DNA of 64,000 nt. Origin: an uncultured Prevotellaceae bacterium (lineage in GTDB: Bacteria; Bacteroidota; Bacteroidia; Bacteroidales; Bacteroidaceae). The notes below the pieces were generated by a model that did not search any database, had not been told where the DNA came from, and saw only the letters and a list, made by a program, of their open reading frames with translations. The stretch is from contig ONSR01000009.1 of NCBI GenBank assembly GCA_900320565.1, positions 1,149 through 65,148 of the forward strand, in the 5' to 3' direction. A program made the translations under genes and the position numbers. Shown one piece after another: positions 1 through 8,580 of the stretch (position 1 is its first letter; every line of letters starts with the position of its first letter).

Positions 1-453
1 GTGTGGGAAACGCGCCTGGACACAATATGGTACGACGAGGTTATCGAGACGCCAAGGACTGACAACGGCTCGATGACATGGACGGTCTTCTACGACATCA
101 GCAAGTCAGACTTTGTCGCAGAAGAGCAATTGGCAAGCATCGGAGCCTTCCTGAAAGACTTCCACGACTGCAAAGTTGACGTCAAGTCGTATGCCGACGC
201 CAAGACGGGCAAGCCACAAAAGAACCTGGAACTATCGAAATGGCGCATGGAAAAGGCCGTCAAGGCACTGACGGATGCCGGAGTTCCTGCAGCGGCCATC
301 ACGTCGAACTACTACGGCGACACCATCCAGCCCTTTGCAGAGAACGACAAGAACCGCGTAACCATCATCGTGGCGAACGGCTTGAAAGACGGGAAGGACA
401 AGAAAACCGTCAGGAAGTTCAAGACAAAAGAAGTGAGATACAGAGTGAAATAA
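1..453 (+). CDS. OmpA-family C-terminal domain protein (5' end cut by window)
   Basis: The reading frame is open from the first base, so the true start lies outside and only the last 150 residues are visible. They resemble an OmpA-like peptidoglycan-binding domain: a beta strand with 'VFYDISKSD', a helix, 'VDVKSYAD..TG....N..LSKWRMEKAVKAL', then 'YYGDTIQPFAENDKNRVTIIV', where the N-x-x-R-V ending is typical of the family (the usual form is N-R-R-V). In family members this domain sits in the periplasm and holds an outer-membrane protein or lipoprotein to the cell wall. A lysine-rich tail of about 25 residues follows. The GTG at base 1 is probably an internal valine. A hairpin terminator follows the stop. 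The family call is fairly firm; the whole protein's role cannot be told. Confidence 0.7.
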   Translation: MWETRLDTIWYDEVIETPRTDNGSMTWTVFYDISKSDFVAEEQLASIGAFLKDFHDCKVDVKSYADAKTGKPQKNLELSKWRMEKAVKALTDAGVPAAAITSNYYGDTIQPFAENDKNRVTIIVANGLKDGKDKKTVRKFKTKEVRYRVK

Positions 454-458
454 ACGAA

Positions 459-490
459 GAAAGCCGCCCAAAATGGACGGCTTTTTCTTT
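459..490 (+). terminator. Rho-independent terminator after the OmpA-like gene
   Basis: AAAGCCGCCC, loop AAAAT, then GGACGGCTTT with one mismatch, followed by TTTCTTT. It lies 6 bases after the stop. It could also end transcription coming from the tRNA on the opposite strand. Confidence 0.8.
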
Positions 491-496
491 CGTTTG

Positions 497-569
<73 letters not shown>

Positions 570-594
570 GAAACGCGGGTGCAAAGGTAAGAAA

Positions 595-629
595 AAAAGT
601 GAAAAGTGAAAAGTGAAAAGTGAAAAATT
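595..629. repeat. 7-bp microsatellite (AAGTGAA x4)
   Basis: Four perfect copies of a 7-bp unit lie between the tRNA and the mltG promoter. It belongs to the heptamer repeats seen repeatedly in this window. Confidence 0.85.
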
Positions 630-630
630 A

Positions 631-661
631 TTGGTTTTCTACAAGAAAATGTGTACTTTTG
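631..661 (+). promoter_or_regulatory. Bacteroidetes-type promoter of mltG
   Basis: TTGG (631-634), a 19-base spacer, then TACTTTTG (654-661) matches the phylum's -33/-7 promoter pattern. The expected transcript start is about 15-20 bases before the ATG at 685. Confidence 0.65.
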
Positions 662-684
662 CACTCAGATAAGCATTAAAGACA

Positions 685-1689
685 ATGAATAAGAAGTTCC
701 TTTGGCTGGTTGCCGCATTGATTGTCATTGTAGCTGGAGCCGCATCATTCACATATTATTTGCTTTCGGCAAGGGTTCCTAATTGCGACGAGGCACAGGG
801 AAGAATGATTTTCGTTGACCGAGATGATACGGCAGACAGCGTAAAGGCGAAGTCCGAGCTGGGTTGGCGTTGGAATCTTTACAGCAAGGTCCTGAGTTTT
901 CGCCCAAGGACTGGACGTTATCGTGTTGAGCCAGGAACAACTTGCCTGCAGTTGTTCCGCCATCTTCGGAACGGCTCGCAAGAGCCGATAAATCTGGTCA
1001 TTCCAACTTCACGCACGATGGACCGACTGGCTTCCGTGCTTTCGCAGAGTCTGATGGTTGATTCTGCTGAGATTGCCGGAGCGCTGACCGACAGTTCTTA
1101 CTGCGCCACACATGGCTACACGACTGCCACTATTCCTGCACTCTTCATTCCGAACACCTACGAAGTCTATTGGGACATCTCGGTCGATAAACTCGTGGAG
1201 CGCATGGAACGCGAGAATAATCGCTTCTGGACGGCCGATAGAAAGGCGAAGGCAGAAGCCCTCGGCATGACTCGCGAAGAGGTGGCAACACTGGCGAGCA
1301 TCGTCGATGAAGAGACTGCGAACAACGAGGAGAAGCCGATGATTGCAGGTCTCTACCTCAATAGGCTGCGTATCGGGATGAAGTTGCAAGCCGACCCGAC
1401 CGTGAAGTTCGCGGTAGGTGACTTCACGCTACGTCGCATCCTGAACAAACACCTGTTTGTCGAGAGTCCATACAACACGTATCTCTACGAAGGTTTGCCG
1501 CCAGGACCAATCCGCATACCCAGCATTGCCGGGCTGGATGCCGTGCTGAATCATGTGGAGCATCCGTATCTGTTTATGTGTGCCAAAGAGGATTTCTCAG
1601 GCACGCACAACTTTGCGAGAAACCTTTCGGAACATTACCAGAACGCCCGTCGCTACGTAAAAGCACTCAACGAGCGAGGGATACGTTGA
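685..1689 (+). CDS. mltG: Endolytic peptidoglycan transglycosylase MltG (YceG-like)
   Basis: An inner-membrane lytic transglycosylase that cuts nascent peptidoglycan strands inside the chain and is thought to end glycan polymerisation. Residues 5-27 form one membrane anchor; the rest is periplasmic. A LysM-like region (about 40-100) precedes the YceG catalytic domain. Family signatures are 'LASIVDEET' with the catalytic glutamate at about residue 210, 'AGLYLNRL..GM.LQADPT', 'YNTYLYEGLPPGPI..PS' and the ending 'GTHNFARNLSEHYQNARRY'. The 334 residues fit the family. The start follows a good promoter and precedes the membrane segment. It stands alone. The 22-bp repeat array begins 29 bases after its stop. 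Confidence 0.95.
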   Translation: MNKKFLWLVAALIVIVAGAASFTYYLLSARVPNCDEAQGRMIFVDRDDTADSVKAKSELGWRWNLYSKVLSFRPRTGRYRVEPGTTCLQLFRHLRNGSQEPINLVIPTSRTMDRLASVLSQSLMVDSAEIAGALTDSSYCATHGYTTATIPALFIPNTYEVYWDISVDKLVERMERENNRFWTADRKAKAEALGMTREEVATLASIVDEETANNEEKPMIAGLYLNRLRIGMKLQADPTVKFAVGDFTLRRILNKHLFVESPYNTYLYEGLPPGPIRIPSIAGLDAVLNHVEHPYLFMCAKEDFSGTHNFARNLSEHYQNARRYVKALNERGIR

Positions 1690-1717
1690 AACAAGGTACA
1701 GCTATTTCATAAACTAC

Positions 1718-1827
1718 ACATGTTAAGTTGCCAAAGATAACACGTTAAGTTGGCAAAGTTAACACGTTAAGTTGGCAAAGTTAACACATTAAGTTGGTAA
1801 AGTTAACACGTTAAGTTGGCAGACTTA
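1718..1827. repeat. 22-bp tandem array A (5 units)
   Basis: Five head-to-tail 22-bp units with core CACGTTAAGTTGGCAAAG. Units 2 and 3 are identical; the others differ at a few positions. It lies between the stops of mltG and the convergent malQ. There are no spacers, so it is not CRISPR. Five other loci in the window have the same period. Confidence 0.9.
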
Positions 1828-1844
1828 ACAGCAGTTGTTTTCAC

Positions 1845-4322
1845 TTATGCCCTTTCGGAACGCTCAATAAGCAATTGCATGCGTTCGTTCAAGGCCTTTG
1901 CCTCCAGGAGTTTCGATATGGGAAGGTGCATCCTGTAGCGCCAGTAGTGCTTGGGATTGGCAGGCACATTGATGCGTTCCTCCTCGAGGTTCGGATTCCT
2001 CAAACCTTCGTCCATCGAAAGCCAGTCCTGCAGACTGATGAGACACAGCATGGAAGGCGAGTTCAGGTGGTGCGCCACGATTTCCTCGCAAAGCCAGCCC
2101 GTCGGTTCTTCAGGTGCTTTGCCATCATGCTCCAATACAGTATTATAATATAATTGGGTGCGCTCCGGATTCTCTTTCCACCAGAGGCGAAGGGTCGGCA
2201 TGTCGTGCGTGAAGATGGTGTCAACGCTTCGATAGGGGTTCTCGTGAAGCTTGGCAAAGGGCACTCCATAAGCCTTCGGCATCGCTTGTATCTCGAGGCT
2301 AAGGATGCCGAGCTGCTTCATGACTGGTCCCACGCAAGCGGGCACCATGCCCAGGTCCTCGCCACAAACCAGCATGTTGCTGGCCTCGATGAGTGCCGGA
2401 AGCTTCTTCATGGCCTGAGAAGCCCAGAAATCATTGTGTCTGCGGAAGAAGAAGTCTTCGTACAAGCGTATGAATGCGTCCTGCTCATACTTGGGAAGTG
2501 AGCGCCAGACACACTCTCCGATGACTCCGATGCGCGGATGATAAAGCTCTGGCTGCTTGGCATCCGGCACAAAAAGCTCAGGCTCGAAGTGCATTCCGTA
2601 AGACTCAATCTCGCCAATACTCATGGGAAGTGCAGGCGAGAACTGTCCCAGAAGAGCCGTTTCGCTGTTCTTCGGAATCTGCCAAATGCGGAAGAAACCG
2701 AGGATGTGGTCAATCCTGTAGGCGCTGAAATACTGCGACATACCGCCCAGACGCTGCTTCCACCAGAGATAACCATCAGCCGCCATGCGCTCCCAATCGT
2801 AGGTCGGGAAGCCCCAATTCTGCCCTGTTCGTGAGAAATCATCTGGCGGAGCACCAGCCGACATATCCATGTGGAAGAGATGTGGCTCGTGCCAAGCCTC
2901 GACGCTACAAGGACTGATGCCAATCGGCAAGTCCCCCTTCAGGAAGACTCGGCGGCTACGAGCGTACTCAGCCGCTTCCGAAAGCTGCGAATGCAAGAGG
3001 TATTGCACGAAAACATAGTAGCCAACTTCAGCGGAATGGCTGTCTGCGTACTTCGTTACGGCACTTCGATTGTAACTGGAAAGCCTCTTCCATTTCGAGA
3101 ACTGGGGTGTTCTGTAGGTATCCCTCAAGTGGCAGAAGACACTATAAGGCAGCAGCCATTCGGCATTTTGCTCATTGAACATTGAACATTGAACATTGAA
3201 CATTGGAGACTGGCGCTCTTCTTCATAGAGAAGATGTAAGTATTCCTCCTTCATCTTGATGACCTCAACATAGTCGAGAGCCGCAAGTGCATTCAGTTTT
3301 TGCCAGCGTTTCTGGAACGATGCGAGCTTGTCCTTGTCCTGCAGAGGCAGGCTTCGCAGGTCAATATAAATAGGGTGAAGAGCATGAACGCTGATGGCAT
3401 TGTAGGGATAACTGTCTGTAGATGAGCGGTCCTGAGTCGTGTCGTAGATAGGAAGGAGCTGGATGGCGTGCATTCCTGCCGAGGCAGCCCAATCGGTCAT
3501 CTGCTTGAGGTCGCCAAAGTCCCCTACCCCCTGACTGCCTTCCGACCTGAGAGAAAAGAGAGGAACCACCAGTCCGGCAGTCTTCCAATGCGGCATCTCG
3601 AGGCGTATCTCCCCGTCGGAAAGGGCAACGACTGATTGACCATTGACCATTGACCATTGACCATTCGACGGACTTTGCCTGTTGGGGCCTTCCTCCCAAA
3701 GCACCGAATGGTCCTTCCCTACCTTTATATATTTATATTCAAACGGCAAACGCAAGCCGTCTCCACTGATGGAAAGAAGCCACTCGCCATTGCTGGACGG
3801 AATCATCGGCAAGGCTCGCTCCACATCCCAGTTGCCCAAAGCAGGCTGGTCGCCAATAAGCGCAACCCTATCTCCTTGCTCAAGTCCCGGAGTTTGAATA
3901 CGGAAAAGGAACGTCTTGGGGAAGAGTGCAACCGAAGCAAACGGCAGATTGTCGAGTCCATTGGCAACCTTGAAGGCATCCGTGTAACAGAAAGACGCCT
4001 CGGGAACATCGCGCCAATGGTCGAGGAAAAAGTAGGTGCGAGCATCGTCGGCAGGGAAAAGTCGCGGCACCACATCCCATTCTCGGCGAAGAATCCCTTC
4101 TCCAGTATCACTTTGGACGTTCGAATCCGTAATAATATATGTGTAGCGGAATCTTCTGCTCCTTGCTTTCAACATGCATAAGCCCTTCCAAATCAGGCCA
4201 TCTTCCGTTTCGAGCGGGATGCGTTGCCAGTGCGTCTTTCCCTCCGAAGAAAGGAAGCAAAGTTCGACCTGCACGTTCTGTCCCCATTCGGTCCTGTATT
4301 CTATAGAGAAATTAAGCGTCAT
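1845..4322 (-). CDS. malQ: 4-alpha-glucanotransferase (GH77) with N-terminal starch-binding region
   Basis: Transfers glucan chains between malto-oligosaccharides in starch/glycogen use. The N-terminal third (about 1-230) looks like two carbohydrate-binding modules, as in Bacteroidetes MalQ ('YRTEWGQ', 'GDQPALGNWD..RALPM'). The GH77 barrel follows, with 'YRIDH' (nucleophile Asp about 538), 'CGEDLG' (acid/base Glu about 655) and 'FTHDMPTLRLWW'. No signal peptide is seen, so it is probably cytoplasmic. I chose the ATG at 4322: the longer frame to 4352 would place its start inside the promoter, and family members begin at the 'NFSIEYRTEWGQ' strand. Oddity: two in-frame stretches (about 219-230 and 372-383) are encoded by 7-bp tandem repeats and look like insertions. 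Confidence 0.95.
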   Translation of the reverse strand: MTLNFSIEYRTEWGQNVQVELCFLSSEGKTHWQRIPLETEDGLIWKGLCMLKARSRRFRYTYIITDSNVQSDTGEGILRREWDVVPRLFPADDARTYFFLDHWRDVPEASFCYTDAFKVANGLDNLPFASVALFPKTFLFRIQTPGLEQGDRVALIGDQPALGNWDVERALPMIPSSNGEWLLSISGDGLRLPFEYKYIKVGKDHSVLWEEGPNRQSPSNGQWSMVNGQSVVALSDGEIRLEMPHWKTAGLVVPLFSLRSEGSQGVGDFGDLKQMTDWAASAGMHAIQLLPIYDTTQDRSSTDSYPYNAISVHALHPIYIDLRSLPLQDKDKLASFQKRWQKLNALAALDYVEVIKMKEEYLHLLYEEERQSPMFNVQCSMFNEQNAEWLLPYSVFCHLRDTYRTPQFSKWKRLSSYNRSAVTKYADSHSAEVGYYVFVQYLLHSQLSEAAEYARSRRVFLKGDLPIGISPCSVEAWHEPHLFHMDMSAGAPPDDFSRTGQNWGFPTYDWERMAADGYLWWKQRLGGMSQYFSAYRIDHILGFFRIWQIPKNSETALLGQFSPALPMSIGEIESYGMHFEPELFVPDAKQPELYHPRIGVIGECVWRSLPKYEQDAFIRLYEDFFFRRHNDFWASQAMKKLPALIEASNMLVCGEDLGMVPACVGPVMKQLGILSLEIQAMPKAYGVPFAKLHENPYRSVDTIFTHDMPTLRLWWKENPERTQLYYNTVLEHDGKAPEEPTGWLCEEIVAHHLNSPSMLCLISLQDWLSMDEGLRNPNLEEERINVPANPKHYWRYRMHLPISKLLEAKALNERMQLLIERSERA
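3173..3206. repeat. 7-bp microsatellite inside malQ (ATTGAAC x4)
   Basis: Four perfect copies plus a partial one. On the coding strand they give 'MFNVQCSMFNEQN'. Three 7-bp units equal seven codons, so the reading frame survives. Confidence 0.9.
3634..3666. repeat. 7-bp microsatellite inside malQ (TTGACCA x4)
   Basis: A second in-frame 7-bp repeat in the same gene, encoding 'NGQWSMVNGQ'. It lies between the binding region and the catalytic barrel, where extra residues are likely to be tolerated. Confidence 0.9.
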
Positions 4323-4658
4323 AAGCACTAAATGTGTCGTTTTCCATAACAAAATTAGGAAGAAATAAAGAAAATGGCAAGCTAAGCGAAAGAAAAATGT
4401 TAAAATGCTTGCATATTACGACAAGAATGCCTAAATTTGCGATACAATTGAAGTCCGAAATGGTCTTACAGCGGTTAAGACGCGACATCATACGGGCGTA
4501 CTGGTTAGATCGGGATACTCATCAATTTACATTTTATTACCGAGAACTGTTTCGTATGCTAATGGCGTGCCATCCCACATGTGGTTAGATGGATTACAAA
4601 GGCAGCGAACCCTCAAAACCTGTTTTTCGGAGTTTCATCACATCACCAGTGCGCCCTT
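4323..4658. other. Gene-free gap between the LOG-family gene and malQ
   Basis: 336 bases. Apart from the malQ promoter I see no convincing gene. Short open frames here lack a promoter, coding bias or recognisable residues. Confidence 0.6.
4350..4380 (-). promoter_or_regulatory. Promoter of malQ
   Basis: Minus-strand TAATTTTG (4357-4350) is a perfect -7 box, with TTGCC about 18 bases upstream. Its position fixes the malQ start at 4322 rather than 4352. Confidence 0.65.
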
Positions 4659-5765
4659 TTATTTTCCTTGCAAAACGCGCTCAACATCGTCAACCTCGTC
4701 GGTCAGGCAGAGGATGAGATTCTTGTATCTACCCTTGTCAACCAAGTCCATAATCAAGGGCCAGACGGGCACATCTTCTGTCCAGAACTGCTTACCCATA
4801 AAGATCATCGGGGAAGCGTAGCCAAATGTGAGGTAATGGTTCTGCACCGCTTCTTGGAATATCTCCTGCAAGGTTCCTGCCGAACCGGGTGTATAGATGA
4901 TGCCTCCTTTTGAGATAGAGAGGATTCCATCCTCGCGAATACTGTTGTCGAAGTACTTTGCAATGTGTGTGGCAAGCGGTGTAGAAGGCTCATGACCATA
5001 GAGCCAAGTGGGAATGCCAAGGCTTTCGTAGCCAAGATTGGGGAAGCGATTGTGCACTTCCCATGCAGTTGAGAGCCAAAGTTTATCAGTATAATGAGGC
5101 GCTACACTCATGATGGAAAGGGCTTCCTGCAGTTCCTCTTCGCTTCTGCCAGCCATCCAAACGCCCAGATGTGTTGCCTCCATTGCTCCCGGACCACCGC
5201 CAGAAATCATCAGGAAGCCCAATTCGGCAAGTCGTTTGCTCAGCCGCACCACTTGAAGATATGCTTGATCGAGTCTCGAAAGACTGTGTCCGCCCATCAC
5301 GCCAACCAGTTTATGCTCGTCGAAACGAGAGAGGAAATCGTGCAAACAATCGCTTATGGAGTGGTCGTGCAAAGAGCGAGCCAGCGTTTCCTTGAAGTCT
5401 GTCGCATACTTCCCTTTCTTCAAGTAATGCCGATAAACACGTCCATCGTAGCAACTTTCGTAGCTTTCCGGTTCATCTGGATTGAAGCCATCATACAATT
5501 CCTCTGGTGAATAGAGGTGATTGGGGAAGCCAAATTCCTCGCCCATATTGGGCAAGAAGAGGCAATCGCGTGACTGACGCTTGAGCCCCATCGGCAATCG
5601 GCAGCTCAGGAAAAGGCATTCGCGATAGGAATGCATTAGTGAAAGTTCTGCATTCTGCGTTAAGTCAACACACTGAAAGACAATGTGTCGAAGCTCCTGA
5701 TCTGACGAATTTAGCAACTCTGCCAACTCTGCTTCAGTCTTTATCTGTTTGTATCTGTCTCGCAT
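4659..5765 (-). CDS. LOG-family Rossmann-fold protein (putative nucleotide phosphoribohydrolase)
   Basis: 368 residues. The C-terminal two thirds carry the LOG ('lysine decarboxylase-like') fold: 'VGVMGGHS', then 'ISGGGPGAMEATHLG', and later 'YTPGSAGTLQEIFQ', matching the family's GGGxGxMEA and PGGxGTxxE signatures (the second glycine of PGG is serine here). Family members release free bases from nucleoside 5'-monophosphates; the old 'lysine decarboxylase' label is wrong. An extra N-terminal region of about 140 residues makes it longer than plant-LOG-type enzymes and closer in layout to PpnN-like proteins. It is probably cytoplasmic. It is divergent from the SGNH operon and shares a compact promoter region with it. 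The exact substrate is unknown. Confidence 0.75.
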   Translation of the reverse strand: MRDRYKQIKTEAELAELLNSSDQELRHIVFQCVDLTQNAELSLMHSYRECLFLSCRLPMGLKRQSRDCLFLPNMGEEFGFPNHLYSPEELYDGFNPDEPESYESCYDGRVYRHYLKKGKYATDFKETLARSLHDHSISDCLHDFLSRFDEHKLVGVMGGHSLSRLDQAYLQVVRLSKRLAELGFLMISGGGPGAMEATHLGVWMAGRSEEELQEALSIMSVAPHYTDKLWLSTAWEVHNRFPNLGYESLGIPTWLYGHEPSTPLATHIAKYFDNSIREDGILSISKGGIIYTPGSAGTLQEIFQEAVQNHYLTFGYASPMIFMGKQFWTEDVPVWPLIMDLVDKGRYKNLILCLTDEVDDVERVLQGK

Positions 5766-5819
5766 AACAAACCTCTCCCTATTAATAATAATAATGTGTA
5801 TAATTGCTTCTTTACGCTA

Positions 5820-5890
5820 CAAAGATACAAAATAAAGTTTAAAGTTTAGAGTTTAAAGTTTAAAGTTTAACTTTATTTCGTATCTTTGCA
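5820..5890. promoter_or_regulatory. Divergent promoters separated by AAAGTTT heptamers
   Basis: Minus-strand TATCTTTG (5827-5820) drives the LOG gene; plus-strand TATCTTTG (5881-5888) drives the SGNH operon. About 35 bases of imperfect 7-bp AAAGTTT repeat lie between them, where both -33 boxes should sit. A change in copy number would alter the spacing of the two promoters. Confidence 0.65.
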
Positions 5891-5902
5891 CCCAAATCAC
5901 TA

Positions 5903-7369
5903 ATGAACGCACGTAAATCATTACTTTTCTTCTGTAGTGTACTGGCAGGTCTTGTACTGCTTTGCATTTGTTTCCCTTCCGAAGGCATTCCTCTCGGCAG
6001 AGACTTTCGTCTGTATTTCCCCAACCTGACAGAGGTTATGACGAAAGATTCTGCATCCATAGAATCAGACGAGCCTGTGCTGAGCCCCGAAGAATTGCTG
6101 CAAATGAGGCAGGAAGCGCTTAACACGCAGAAGATAGAAGAATTCCGTACTTTCTGCACTACGAATGCTGCCCGCATTTATATGCCTGGGAATGATGAGA
6201 CTTATTTTGACGAGTTATGGGAAGAACTCGAGTGCGCTGATATCCGAAATGTACGTATCATGCATTATGGTGACTCGCAAATCGAGTGCGACCGCATCAC
6301 GAGCCTGCTTCGGCAAAAGTTCCAAGAGGACTTTGGCGGCATGGGAGTCGGCATGGTTCCTGCCCTGCAGACCATACAGACTTATACGCTTAGCTCTGCC
6401 ATCTGGCCAGACAGCTTGCCACAATATCTGGCTTACGGACCATCGGAAATGCAACGTTCCGACAGGTTCTACGGTCCGTTGGCAAGAACGACACACATTC
6501 CCGGATACGCAACGATTCGCCTCAGAGGAAGAGACGAAGAAGACTATAGCCTCTCTTCACGCTTCAATCGCATTACCGTCATGACGAAAGGGCCAGCCAA
6601 ACTTCTTCTTACAATCAGAGGCGAACGAGAAGCAAATGAGATGCCACTGAGCAGCGGAAGCGGACCATACTTCTATTCCGTCTCATTGGCTGCCCCCACA
6701 AATGGCGTAACCATAGGAGTTCAGGGGCAAACAGACATTCTTGGCATACAACTTGATGGCACGACTGGCGTCAGCATGGACAACATACCTATGCGAGGTA
6801 GCACAGGAAGCGCCCTGATGAACATCAACCGTGCGTCCATGACTCCATTCTTCGAGCGTGAAAACGTCGCCCTAATTATCCTTCAGTTCGGAGGTAACAG
6901 CACGCCCTACCTGAACGACTCCAAGTTGCACGACTTCAAGGAGGGCATCAAGCGGCTCATTCATTCCTTCCAAACGCTTGCTCCTAAGGCAAAAGTGCTG
7001 TTCATTGGACCTGCCGACATGGCTCGCAGAAACAGGAATGGAGCGATGGAGACATATCCCATCATGCCAGCCCTGAACGACAGCCTGCGTGTTGCTGCCG
7101 ATGAAGCAGGAGCAGCATATTGGAACATGTACGAAGCAATGGGAGGCTGGGGCAGCATCATAAACTGGGTCAAGGCAAGTCCTCAATTGGCAGGTCCTGA
7201 CTACATACACTTCACACCCCTCGGAGCAAAGAAGATTGCGCAGTTGCTCTACGACACGCTCCACCTTTACTACCATTTCTATCTGTTCCGTACAGGACAG
7301 GAAGAAGCGGAACTGACAGCCGAGGACTCTGCAGCAGTAAACTTCAAAAAAGACGAACTACAGGAATGA
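5903..7369 (+). CDS. SGNH/GDSL-family hydrolase or O-acetyl transferase, first copy
   Basis: 488 residues with an N-terminal hydrophobic segment (about 7-25: signal peptide or anchor), so it acts outside the inner membrane. SGNH blocks are visible: 'MHYGDSQIECDR' (Ser125), 'LIILQFGGNSTPYL' (block III Gly/Asn) and 'DYIHFTPLG' (Asp433/His436). It overlaps the next SGNH gene by 4 bases, and an MBOAT acyltransferase follows. By analogy with AlgI/AlgJ/AlgX and PatA/PatB, the MBOAT would move acyl groups across the membrane and the SGNH proteins would place them on, or remove them from, a cell-wall or surface polysaccharide. The polysaccharide is unknown. Start: ATG 14 bases after a perfect -7 box. 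Confidence 0.8.
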   Translation: MNARKSLLFFCSVLAGLVLLCICFPSEGIPLGRDFRLYFPNLTEVMTKDSASIESDEPVLSPEELLQMRQEALNTQKIEEFRTFCTTNAARIYMPGNDETYFDELWEELECADIRNVRIMHYGDSQIECDRITSLLRQKFQEDFGGMGVGMVPALQTIQTYTLSSAIWPDSLPQYLAYGPSEMQRSDRFYGPLARTTHIPGYATIRLRGRDEEDYSLSSRFNRITVMTKGPAKLLLTIRGEREANEMPLSSGSGPYFYSVSLAAPTNGVTIGVQGQTDILGIQLDGTTGVSMDNIPMRGSTGSALMNINRASMTPFFERENVALIILQFGGNSTPYLNDSKLHDFKEGIKRLIHSFQTLAPKAKVLFIGPADMARRNRNGAMETYPIMPALNDSLRVAADEAGAAYWNMYEAMGGWGSIINWVKASPQLAGPDYIHFTPLGAKKIAQLLYDTLHLYYHFYLFRTGQEEAELTAEDSAAVNFKKDELQE

Positions 7370-8547
7370 GACAAGCCCTTCTTTATATAATAATGTGTAT
7401 GTCCTTGCTTGCGATGGCACAGGACACGATACCCATTCCTGCCGCTGCTGGAGTCAATTTGGGGGCGAATCGTTTGGACTTCCCGGGTTCTCGCCAGCAG
7501 TTCGACTCGCTCTTGATTCGCATGCATGACAGCCAGCAAAGACTGAACATTCTGCATATCGGCGGCAGCCATGTTCAAGCCGGCATCTTCCCGAACAGGC
7601 TGAGAGAACATTTCGATGCTTCCAGAGGACTGTTGTTTCCGTGGAAAGCCATCCGGACAAATGCTCCGAGAGACTACAGCCTCATCCCGTCCGGGACTTG
7701 GGAGCGGTCGCGCTGCATAGAAGCCCTGCCAATGGAAACGCTGGGTATGAGTGGTGCTGCAGCCACGACAAACGATTCCCTGGCAACGCTTCGTTTAGAA
7801 CTTCCCGCAAAGTATTCCTTCGCTAAGCTCTGCATCATTGGGAAAGCAGAAGGTACAGCAGTGCCATATCTCCTCCTCGACAAGGGCGACACGATTCTGG
7901 CTGAGCAACAAGGACCGGACTTCCTCTTCACCCTACCAGAGCCCGATTGCCAGTGCACGATTGCATTCTCGGGTATGGATAGCACCAGTCGATTCGTTTT
8001 GCGAGGCATCTATCCTGAACCAAAACAGCGCATTGTATATACGGAAAGTGGCGTGAACGGAGCCAGCGTCCCTTCGTGGCTACGTTGTGACCTGTTGGAA
8101 GAAGAGCTTTCGCGCATTTGCCCGCCAGATCTGGTCATTTTTGGCATTGGCATAAACGACGCAAATGTTCTTCCCGCCAAATTTGATGTGGAGAGATTCA
8201 AGGATTCATATCGCATGCTAATGGACAAGTTGCGTGCTGTCAATCCGAATGTCTGCTTCCTGTTCATCACCAATAATGACTGCTGGTTGCGAGTGGGAAG
8301 GCAACGTCGCACATACAATCGCAACACGCAAAAGGTGGAACAGGCCATGATGGAACTTGCTCGCGAGTGCAATGGTGCTGTCTGGAATCAGTTCCGCATT
8401 ATGGGAGGCTATAGCAGCAGCAACCGATGGGTTAGCGCTCATCTGATGAACCGCGACCACATTCACTTCAGCCCCGAAGGTTATGAACTGCTTGCCGACT
8501 TGCTCTACAATGCAATCTGTAATGAGGAGTTAAGAGTTAAGAGATAA
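7366..8547 (+). CDS. SGNH/GDSL-family hydrolase or O-acetyl transferase, second copy
   Basis: 393 residues with a signal peptide ('LLYIIMCMSLLAMAQ'). Block I reads 'HIGGSHVQAG', so the usual GDS is GGS with the presumed nucleophile at Ser68. Block III is 'LVIFGIGINDANV', and the Asp-x-x-His pair is 'RDHIHFSPEGY' (Asp364/His367). It overlaps the upstream SGNH gene (ATGA) and belongs to the same operon. It is only distantly similar to the first copy, so the two probably do different steps. The last residues ('EELRVKR') are already encoded by the 7-bp repeat that fills the gap to the MBOAT gene. Confidence 0.8.
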   Translation: MRQALLYIIMCMSLLAMAQDTIPIPAAAGVNLGANRLDFPGSRQQFDSLLIRMHDSQQRLNILHIGGSHVQAGIFPNRLREHFDASRGLLFPWKAIRTNAPRDYSLIPSGTWERSRCIEALPMETLGMSGAAATTNDSLATLRLELPAKYSFAKLCIIGKAEGTAVPYLLLDKGDTILAEQQGPDFLFTLPEPDCQCTIAFSGMDSTSRFVLRGIYPEPKQRIVYTESGVNGASVPSWLRCDLLEEELSRICPPDLVIFGIGINDANVLPAKFDVERFKDSYRMLMDKLRAVNPNVCFLFITNNDCWLRVGRQRRTYNRNTQKVEQAMMELARECNGAVWNQFRIMGGYSSSNRWVSAHLMNRDHIHFSPEGYELLADLLYNAICNEELRVKR

Positions 8548-8578
8548 GAGTTAAGAGTTAAGAGATAAGAGATAAGAA
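8526..8578. repeat. 7-bp microsatellite (AGTTAAG/AGATAAG, about 7 copies)
   Basis: Imperfect 7-bp repeats span the end of the second SGNH gene and the whole gap before the MBOAT start, so both the stop of one gene and the translation-initiation region of the next consist of repeat DNA. Confidence 0.85.
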
Positions 8579-8580
8579 TT

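Noticed and set aside
1718..1827. CRISPR array
   Set aside because: The 22-bp units are directly joined without spacers, and no cas gene is present.
4334..4913. Small plus-strand open frames between malQ and the LOG gene
   Set aside because: No promoter, no coding pattern, and partial overlap with the LOG gene.
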